A stretch of DNA of 64,000 nt, taken from the NCBI GenBank assembly GCA_007922195.1, contig ML682090.1, positions 69,171 through 133,170 of the forward strand, read 5' to 3'. Below the pieces are notes generated by a model. The model saw only the letters and a program-made list of their open reading frames with translations. It did no database searches and was not told the DNA's origin. The position numbers were made by a program, and so were the translations under genes. The stretch's first letter is position 1; every line of letters starts with the position of its first letter. Positions 56,825 through 64,000 of the stretch are shown here, piece after piece. Source of the DNA: Podocnemis expansa (taxonomy: Eukaryota; Chordata; Testudines; Podocnemididae).

Positions 56825-58365
56825 CAGTGGTTTTCACACCATGGGTCAGGACCCAGCACTACATCACAGACCCCCAGGCACTAGGTTGCGGCACCCCCTG
56901 CTGCCACTGCCAAAAGACAGGAAGGCATTGATGAAAGATGTAATTGTTGGTTCACAGGCATAAATGATTTTTTTCATCTGGGTCCTGATGTAGGGCGACA
57001 GTGGAAGACATTGTGAAGGACAGCTTTAGTGGCACCCATGATCCCCCCATGAGCAGCCCAACCCTGAATCGTTCCTGGGCTCTCTGCCCAGGAAACCACC
57101 TGTTGCTTGTTTTTATGTGCTGCTGATTTCCTGGCTATTTTGCTGTGTTTATGTGCTCCTGTAAAGCTGGCTCAGCCATTTAGCCAGAGAAAGTGTGTTG
57201 GGGGGGGCAAGCAGGCCTGATCACCCTGCCTCTCCTGAAATACTATATTTTAGCATAGCCCCCGATAGGTAGTAGACTTCGCTTTAGGACCAAGGTACTG
57301 TGGAAAACCTCCTTGGGGTGATCTGCAGTCATCTAGGGGTCCCTGACTACAGAAGGGACATAAGTTTCTCGTCACTGTATTTTTTTGCTTGATTAGAGCT
57401 GCTCATCCAGGCATTCAATAAATACTTTAAATGGTCTTTAACTGTGTCTGGTGAATCCAGAAGCAAACCCACACTGGTTTGGGGAAACAAGGACTAACAA
57501 ATTTATACCATAAAATGGCTTGCAACAAGAATTTCCATCTAAAAAAATGCTTATTATTCATTGATAAAATGTCACACTCATTCATTCACTTGTTCTATAA
57601 TATTATAACCAAACTTTGATGTAATTCCATATTGTAACTAAACCTCCATTTTGAATTGTTTACTTCATTTTGTATTGTCCATCCTAAGCTTTGCTGAAAC
57701 TTCATTTAAATGTGTGAACTTATTTTGAATATATGAGTGAAGGGTGTGTGTGTTGTGGGATCAGTCTCCACCAAGGTCAGCCTGTCCTGATATCAATCTG
57801 CTAGCATGACCTTAATGGCTGAAGAACAATGCAGACAAACTCTGCAAAAAATGACCCTAAAAAGAAAGGGACAAAAAGCCCCATCAAGAACAAGATCAAA
57901 GTTATGCCTGCCATGACGACTCATGTTCATACAGCACCCTAGGGCAGTGTGATACAGCAAGATCCATGGACTAAAAGATCGAGGGGTGAGAGTGTATAAC
58001 TTTGAGTAATGCTCTGTACAACATCCAAGAGCACTGGTGCACAGCTGGGTGCCCAACAGAGACTCCATTCTTCCTTATGCCCAGCTTCCTTGACCAGGTA
58101 GCTACCATGAGCTGCAAACACCAGCCACGAACTCAAGCTATGATCACAAGCTACAATCAGAACTGGTAAATCTACATGACCAAAAGCAGAACATCTCTCT
58201 CTCTCTCTTTGTGTGTGTGCATGTGTACTAGACATTAGCTATTATCATAATTGCATTATTTTCATAATAAATGTGGCAATTTCTCAGAATACCTGTATAA
58301 GATCCTGTTAGGCCTTTTTTTTATTTTTAAGTGTAACACCAAGAAAAATTTTTTGAAAACCACTG
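56825..58365. mobile_element. hAT-like element, degraded
   Basis: Ends CAGTGGTTTTCACACCATGG and '...ttgaaaaccactg' are inverted. Flanks ccttaggt and ctgtaggt agree at 6 of 8 bases. It contains the repeat shared with 3.4 kb. No transposase frame recognised. Confidence 0.65.
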
Positions 58366-58646
58366 CTGTAGGTCAGGAGGGGTGTTCGCCCCTAACTGTC
58401 TGCCCTTAGACCTAGGAGTGAATGAGATATAGGTCAAACCCTAGTCTCCACTTTGGGCCCTTTTCTGGGTGTGATGTGGTACAGAGAGCAGAGTGGAAAT
58501 TTACAGTGGATTTACCAGAGTCTTTTGTATGCAACTTCAAGTGGAAAATATTGGAATAATGACAGCATTACAGGAAATTGTTTTTCTCTAATTGTCAGTA
58601 ATGTCCAGAAAAATGACTGAGGAGTTTATTACTGTGGCCTCTTTAT

Positions 58647-59765
58647 GGCTATATTTCAGAACTTCAGAAAGTTAGTTCAAATTTGTTAGTTCAAACTAAT
58701 AAGTTCGAAGTTAGTTTGAACTAAACTCAAATTTATTAGTTCAAATTAACATCGTGGACTAGTTAGAACTAACATTAGTTTGAATTTGTCCACTTCATTA
58801 TTTCAAACCAGCTGCCCTTAGTTCAAACTTAGTACCATATAGACTCATGTATACGCCAAGAATTTTGTGTCTTCAAATCCCTTTTGAAAAAGGCACTCAG
58901 CTTATGCATGGGTATGTACAGTAGCTGGGAGTTTTGAAATCTTCTGCCCTGAGCATGCTTGGAGCATGCTCAGGCTGGGAGCCCCAGCACGTGGAGTGGC
59001 CTCCAGAGCAGCCAGATAAGAGGGCCCTGGGTTGGGGGAGTCAACCCAGGTGGAGCCAGCATCAGGGCAGGGCAGCTAGGGAGGGAGCAGGGGACTCTAG
59101 GGAAGCTGGTGGGGGGGTTAGGGAGGGGCACAGGAACTCTGGGGCAGTGCGACATGGGGGGGGGTGGGAAGGGGTTGGGGATTCAGGAGAAGCCAGTGGC
59201 AGGGTGGCGGGGGTTAGGAAAAGGATCAGGGATGTAGCGCAGGGTGTGGGGGGTGTTAGAGAAAGGATCAGGTACGCAGCAGAGGCTGACAGTGCAGGGT
59301 GGGGGGGGTTAGGGAAGGAATTGGGGACATGGCAAGGCTGGTGGCACAGGGTGGGGGGCGGTTAGGGAAAGGATCGGAGATGCAGCAGAGGCTGGTGGTG
59401 CAGGGAAGGGGTGTTTAGGGAAGGGGGTTGAGGATGCAGGGGGGATGTATACTTTTTTTCCAGTTTTCGGAGGTTATAACCAAGGATTGGCTTATAGACG
59501 GATTGACTTATACATGAATATATATCTGGTAAATTCGAACTAAGGGTTAGTCCTAGTCTCCACTGGACTTAGTTTGAACAAACAATTGAACTAAGTGCTT
59601 AGTTCAAACCAACCTGTGGTAGTTACTAGTTCGAACTAAGAGTTCATTAGTTCAAACCATGGAATTCCTTAGTTTGAACTAATGAAAGGTTATTGTAGAC
59701 AGGGACTAAGTTAGTTCGAATTAAGCCTCTTTAATTTGAGCTAACTTGCCAGTGTAGACGTAGCC
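58647..59765. mobile_element. TGTCTACACTG-family element inserted in the V pseudo-exon
   Basis: Left 'ggctatatttcagaacttca' and right '...cagtgtagacgtagcc', with TAT on both sides (3-bp duplication). The arms consist of 'agttcaaactaa' palindromes. A second inverted-repeat element is nested at about 58846-59525 ('tatagactcatgtatacgcc' against '...gacttatacatgaatata'), with a G-rich tandem core. Confidence 0.85.
58930..59450. repeat. G-rich degenerate minisatellite
   Basis: Imperfect units of the form 'gttagggaaaggatcagg' followed by 'atgcagcagaggctggtg' and a G run, about 55-65 bp each. Core of the nested element. Confidence 0.65.
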
Positions 59766-59822
59766 TATGTCTGGTGTTTTTACAGCCTAACTTCAGGGAT
59801 GGGACCGGACTAATTGTCGCAG

Positions 59823-60846
59823 GCAAGTTTCCAAAGGCTCAGAACAATGACAAACTGTTGTCAAGGGGGGTGGGGCCACTGTGGGCCAGAGGCCAGGCTC
59901 TGCTCGGGGGATGGGGCCCGAAATGATGCACTAACGCCAATGGCACCTTGTAGATCTTAAAGTGCTTTTTTGGAAGAGAGTCATTATTCCCATTATACAG
60001 ATGAGGACCCTGAGATGTATGAAATCCTAGGTCCAATTTTTTTTTCAAAAGCTAAGTCCCTTACAGAAATATGTATACACGGTACTATTTCACCATCCCT
60101 GACCTGCTGTCAGCTCTGGGCTGGAACCCTGCACAGCACTTCCATTAGAAGAGAAAAACAGCAAATTAAAATGCAATCTCAGAGAATTTAGAACACAATG
60201 TGTAGATACTAGAACAGTGGTTCCCAACCTTTTCAGTAACATGGCACGCTTCAATGGCTATGTAATCATTTAGATTTTTAAATTGAATTAACTTAAATCA
60301 AACTAATTAAATTAAACTAATAATCATCAAATCCAATTAAGTTAAGTTGAATTAACATGGTCCCAGTAGAAACCCAAATTGAACTAGGATGTTCATGGAC
60401 AGGACTTGCTAGTTCGATTTAGGAAAGAGGCACCATGGGACGTGTGGCAGGTACTGGTGAATTTCTTTTTGCTGTGTTTGCTGGCAAGACAAGGAATTAG
60501 TGTGGCCGCATCCTTATTAGCATCTGAAAGCCACAGAGAGAAAGAAGGCAGCTCACATTTTTCTAGGCTGGCTCTTTTCAGATTGACACCTGCTCTGCCT
60601 AGATTTCTCACTACACAGATGAAGCAATACCAGGAAAGAACCCTTAAAATTTAAAGGAATACATTACAATTTAATGAACCATAATGGGAAAAGGTATTGC
60701 CATTTTTTATATGCTAATTCCACCTGACCATATACAGTAAATACATGAAGCACAGAGAATATTACACATAAAATGCAGTCAACAGAAAATCTTGTCATGG
60801 GCAGCCAATTACTGCACAAATATTCCATCTGAGACACACCCTACTT
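59823..60846. other. Noncoding spacer
   Basis: 59.83-60.2 kb follows the V pseudo-exon and resembles a VJ-C1 intron start. 'cagtggttcccaaccttttc' at about 60214 looks like an hAT-type terminus, followed by AT-rich palindromic sequence. 60.5-60.65 kb aligns with 44.95-45.1 kb. Confidence 0.4.
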
Positions 60847-61703
60847 CAGGGGTCTCAAACTCAAATCACTATGAGGGTCACATGAGGACTAGAATATTAG
60901 CCCGAGGGCCACATTACCAAAACCTCTTCATACAGCAGAGTCATCAGTTTATTTAATTAAAATTAAATAAATTGAATTCAAAATGATTGTAAATAAAATT
61001 AAGGAATTTGTAATTAAAATTTAATTTTTAGAAAGCTTTTACATTAATTTTTTTTCAGTTTTTTTTAAACAAAGAAGAGAAAGAAGGAAGGAAAGAATAG
61101 AAAGAGAAAAAAGGAAAAAGAAGGAAAGAAGAAATGAAAGTGTCCATGCCACTTCTTACAAGTGGCAGGAGCAGTCTCCGAGTGCCACTTGGAGATGATT
61201 CTTGCTGCTTGTAAGAAGCCGCAGGAACCCTGTCCCTCTTCCAGCCAGAGACTGTCCATGCCACTTTTTACAAGTGGCAGAGGCAGTTTCTGAATGGCCA
61301 CTCGGAGATGGCTTGCTGCCTGCAGGGACCGTCTCCCGCTCCGAGCCTCTTGCAAGAGTCTGGAAGAGGGAGAGGAGAGGGTTCCCTGACCCCCAAAAAA
61401 CAGCCCTGCAGGGCTCAGCCTGACCCCCTCCCCTCTCACAGGCAGCAGCAGGCTCCAGCTCCTCCCCGGCTGGCTGGCAGTGGGCCAGCCTGTGCTGAGG
61501 CCATGCAGGGAAGGGGGGACATGCAGCTGGAAGCACTGCTGTCATTAGCTGGAAGTACTGGGGTGGTACCCGTGGGGTCAGGCAGCTGCCTCTCAGCAGG
61601 GGCGGACCTAAAAAGCTGCCCTTGGGTCTGGAAGCCCTGAATTCCTGCCTGTGTTAGTGGCTGCAGGTGCGGATTCCAAGGGCCGCATGTTTGATAACCC
61701 TTG
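60847..61703. mobile_element. hAT-like element with GC-rich core
   Basis: CAGGGGTCTCAAACTC at the left and '...atgtttgataacccttg' at the right are inverted; flanks ccctactt and ccctgtat agree partly. It separates two parts of the duplicated 5' flank. Antisense frames in it are spurious. Confidence 0.65.
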
Positions 61704-61869
61704 CCCTGTATTGTTTCCCAGTCTGAGCTTGAATTTCTCTTCTGCTCGATTTTGGAGTCAAAGGAATTCTTTTCCTGCAGGTTTCCTCTGCCATCACTAA
61801 GAATAAGATCCTGAATGTGGTCCTCAAGATTTCTTGCTCCTCTTTTTTTTATTGTGTGCTACCCTACAG

Positions 61870-61960
61870 CTCTTTAAAAGGAAATATAACATTTTCCTCT
61901 CCACGTGACAAAGTCTTTCATCAACAGATCCATTAGCTAGCAGGCATCTGTATCTCACAG
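61870..61960 (+). promoter_or_regulatory. Conserved upstream block of the right-hand plus gene
   Basis: 'aaaaggaaatataacatttt' followed by 'cctctccacgtgacaaagtc', the counterpart of 45660-45760, with CACGTG at 61902-61907. The leader ATG is about 90 bp downstream. Conservation through duplication supports a promoter role but does not prove it. Confidence 0.45.
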
Positions 61961-61993
61961 TATCACATATTCGTTATTGAAGAAGGGGACAAG

Positions 61994-63061
61994 ATGTCCC
62001 ACCAGACAGTTGGGATGATTCTAATCTATTTGCAGAGTAAGTATTTTAGCCTGAATTATTTGACGCTTATTTTCCACCACGCTAAACACTATTAACTTTC
62101 TGCAGGAGGACATTTTGCAGTTTTATGATATGTAAACATCAAACTGCTGAGAGAAAAATGAAATTTTAGTTCATCAACTGACATCTTGAGAAGTGGTGAA
62201 TTTTTTTTTTAAATTAAAATCACCTGAATGCTGGAGACAAACACCTTGAAAATAATTTCTGGTTAACATTCTGAATTGGAGTGCAGAATTATGCTAAGGT
62301 ATTACATATGAGCTGATGTATTTTTTTCTGCTGAATGACCAAAAAAAGAGAATTGGAAATATAAGTTGCTAAGTTAATAAATGATGAAAGTTTTTTACTG
62401 TTGATTTGGGTAAGCACAAGAGAGAATGTGCAGTCTTGTGATTAGGGCAGGGAACTGGAGGTCTCTTCCCGCTGGGTCTAAACTTGGAGGTTTGTTTTTG
62501 GTGGTACACTACATTAATTGTAATACAGAGTATGTGAGTCTTAACACCCCCCTTCGCTGTCCTCCCCCCAAAGCCTAGAAATAAAGAGGAATTAAAATAA
62601 ATTTTTAGTGACAGTGTACAGTTTGTTATTCTTCAATCACTTGGTCTCTATGGTATATTGTACAAGCTGAATCTCGCAGGCCTCACTGTATTAACACACT
62701 CCTTTCTTTCCCTGCATAGTGACTGCCTCAAAAGAAGGAATACATATCTTGCAAAGCCCAGCACAGTTGTGGCTGCAGTCTGGACAGACTGCACGGCTGG
62801 ACTGCAACCTTTCAAAAGAAGAATGGAGTGTGTTGTGGTACAGAGAACAGAGTCAAAATATACAGAGGATTTACCAAAGTCTTAGCTATGCACTTTCAGA
62901 AGGAAGATATTCAAATAATAACAGCATTACAAAAAATCACTATTCTCTAATTATCAGTAATGCCCAGAAAAATGACTCAGGAGTTTATTACTGTGGCCTT
63001 TTTCAGTTGAAAGAGTCTCAACAGCCCAACTTCGGGAATGGGACCAGACTAATTGTCACAG
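61994..63061 (+). CDS. Plus-strand VJ receptor gene, intact leader and V exons, continues beyond the right edge
   Basis: Leader 61994-62036 (MSHQTVGMILIYLQ plus one base, donor gtaagt) and VJ exon 62720-63061 (342 nt, acceptor cctgcatag, donor gtgagt). V-set marks: ARLDCNLSKEE, VLWYREQ, YSLIISNAQKNDSGVYYC, then a CDR3-like FQLKESQQPN and FGNGTRLIVTG. No stop or frameshift. In the intact gene the C1 exon follows 1571 bp after the V exon, so here it should start near 64.6 kb, outside the window. It differs from the 46544 exon mainly in the predicted CDR loops and framework 3. N-linked sites at NNS, NDS and NGT. Whether its tail is inhibitory is unknown. Confidence 0.85.
62037..62719 (+). other. 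Leader-V intron of the right-hand plus gene
   Basis: 683 bp, aligned with 45838-46543. No repeat insertion and no other gene seen. Confidence 0.6.
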
Positions 63062-64000
63062 GTGAGTTTCCAGTGGCTCGGGACAATGATAAGCTAAAAT
63101 GCTGGATAGTGCTTTGAAAAAAATAATGTTTTTGCAAGGTTTGACTGCTTGTCATTTCAGTGTTAAGCCTTAGTATTTGTGGGAAAAGGCAGCATGTTCC
63201 AGTGAGTGACATAAGACATGGGATGGAGAAGTAGGAAGCTTGGGTTCTGTTCTTGAATCCTTGGACACTGAAGATGAGATGTTTTTAAGAGAAATCCGCA
63301 CCCAATGGCTCTCATTCAAGAGACCGAATATATTATTGGAGTTTTACAATGCTCCAATGAAAACCTAGCTTTTGAAAAACTGGTGTATTTTGGATTTCAT
63401 ACATGTCAGGCTTCTCATCTGTATAATGGGGTTGATGACTCTCTTCTGTAAAAGACCATTAAGATCTACAGATAAAAAGGCACCATTGGTGTTACTGGTT
63501 CCCTGTCTTCTGGCTGGTAGGTTAAATAAGCAATTAGATTTGATATTCACTCTTGTGATGATCCCTACTGAAACTATGTGAGCCTAGGACAATGGTTATG
63601 TTTCACTTGCCCTTCTATCCTATTAAGACTTTAATATTAATTAGGCTCACCAAGCTTCATGAAATCATTCTGCCCATGTGTTTGTGCAAGGGTCTATTGA
63701 CTGTCTCAAGCAGCACAGCATGAATTGAACATACAATACAATGTATTACTAGTTAATCTCTATACTTATGATTCACACTCAGGAAGACAAGAAATTCCCT
63801 CAGGCACTATTAGTAGCTGTACTCTGTAAGAAAAATTGTATGTAATCTCTTCTGTAGGACAGTGAGAAAGGTGCTGAAGTGTAGGCCTCGTTGGAGCTGT
63901 GGGTTGCTATGGTAGTGGGGTCGTTTCTCTGGCAAGTCATGTATCTAAGTTTCTTTAACAAGTGGCCTAGAGTTGATAGTTAAAGTGTGTTATCTCCCCT
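63062..64000 (+). other. Start of VJ-C1 intron
   Basis: Aligns with 46886-47880 apart from the GC-rich insertion there. No exon before the window ends. Confidence 0.6.

Larger units (their letters stand above)
58469..59822 (+). pseudogene. V pseudo-exon of plus receptor, split by a transposon
   Basis: 58469-58646 encodes the second half of a V domain (VMWYREQSGN..., GVYYCGL), with TCA to TGA in NDSG just before the cysteine. Framework 1 and the leader are absent. After the insertion 58647-59765 the J-like strand continues (NFRDGTGLIVA type, Gly to Asp) at 59786-59822, followed by gcaagt instead of gtgagt. Closest to the V exon at 62720-63061. Non-functional. Confidence 0.85.

Overview
The window looks like reptile DNA, most likely from a turtle. 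The evidence is CR1 LINEs with the usual tail of short ATTCTATGATT-type repeats, a DIRS-type tyrosine-recombinase retrotransposon, a SINE whose 3' part reads 'tttgttagtctttaaggtgc', MIR-like SINEs, and many hAT and 3-bp-TSD inverted-repeat elements. The species call is inference. There are no bacterial features. About half of the window is interspersed repeat.

The genes are immunoglobulin-superfamily receptors whose V domain is already joined to a J-like strand in the germline (FGNGT/S-x-LIV), followed by one C1-set exon and a membrane exon. Two types lie in opposite orientation. The plus-strand type has the order leader - VJ - C1 - TM - tail, and its tail ends in TEYATLPYNRKPPL, close to the TxYxx(V/I) switch motif of PD-1/SLAM receptors. 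The minus-strand type has the order leader - VJ - C1 - TM, with an arginine at the start of the membrane segment and no tail, as in receptors that pair with ITAM adaptors. One copy of each type is complete and closes in frame with exact splice phases: a 304-codon inhibitory-type gene (45786-52525, +) and a 269-codon activating-type gene (39607-36685, -). They lie head to head with about 6.2 kb between their start codons.

This head-to-head pair is the unit of repeated segmental duplication. From left to right: a leader exon of a minus gene that runs off the left edge (175-211); a lone minus C1 exon with a lost cysteine (2771-3082); a decayed plus gene (10721-12740); a minus gene reduced to its TM exon and 3' UTR (17147-17295, 16387) and its leader exon (29679-29715), with the middle replaced by repeats; the complete pair (32.2-52.5 kb); a 3' UTR relic of another minus gene (about 54.05-54.6 kb); a plus V pseudo-exon split by a transposon (58.47-59.82 kb); and an intact plus leader and V exon (61994-63061) whose C1 and TM exons should lie beyond the right edge.

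Together the layout fits a birth-and-death cluster of paired activating and inhibitory, non-rearranging antigen-receptor-like genes. It is comparable in logic to teleost NITRs, SIRPs, NKp30/XMIV and lamprey TCR-like genes, but with a single C1 domain. The family cannot be named with certainty from sequence alone. The 400-N gap at 37971-38370 is flanked by 627-bp copies of the same sequence and is very probably an assembly artefact that splits one intron.
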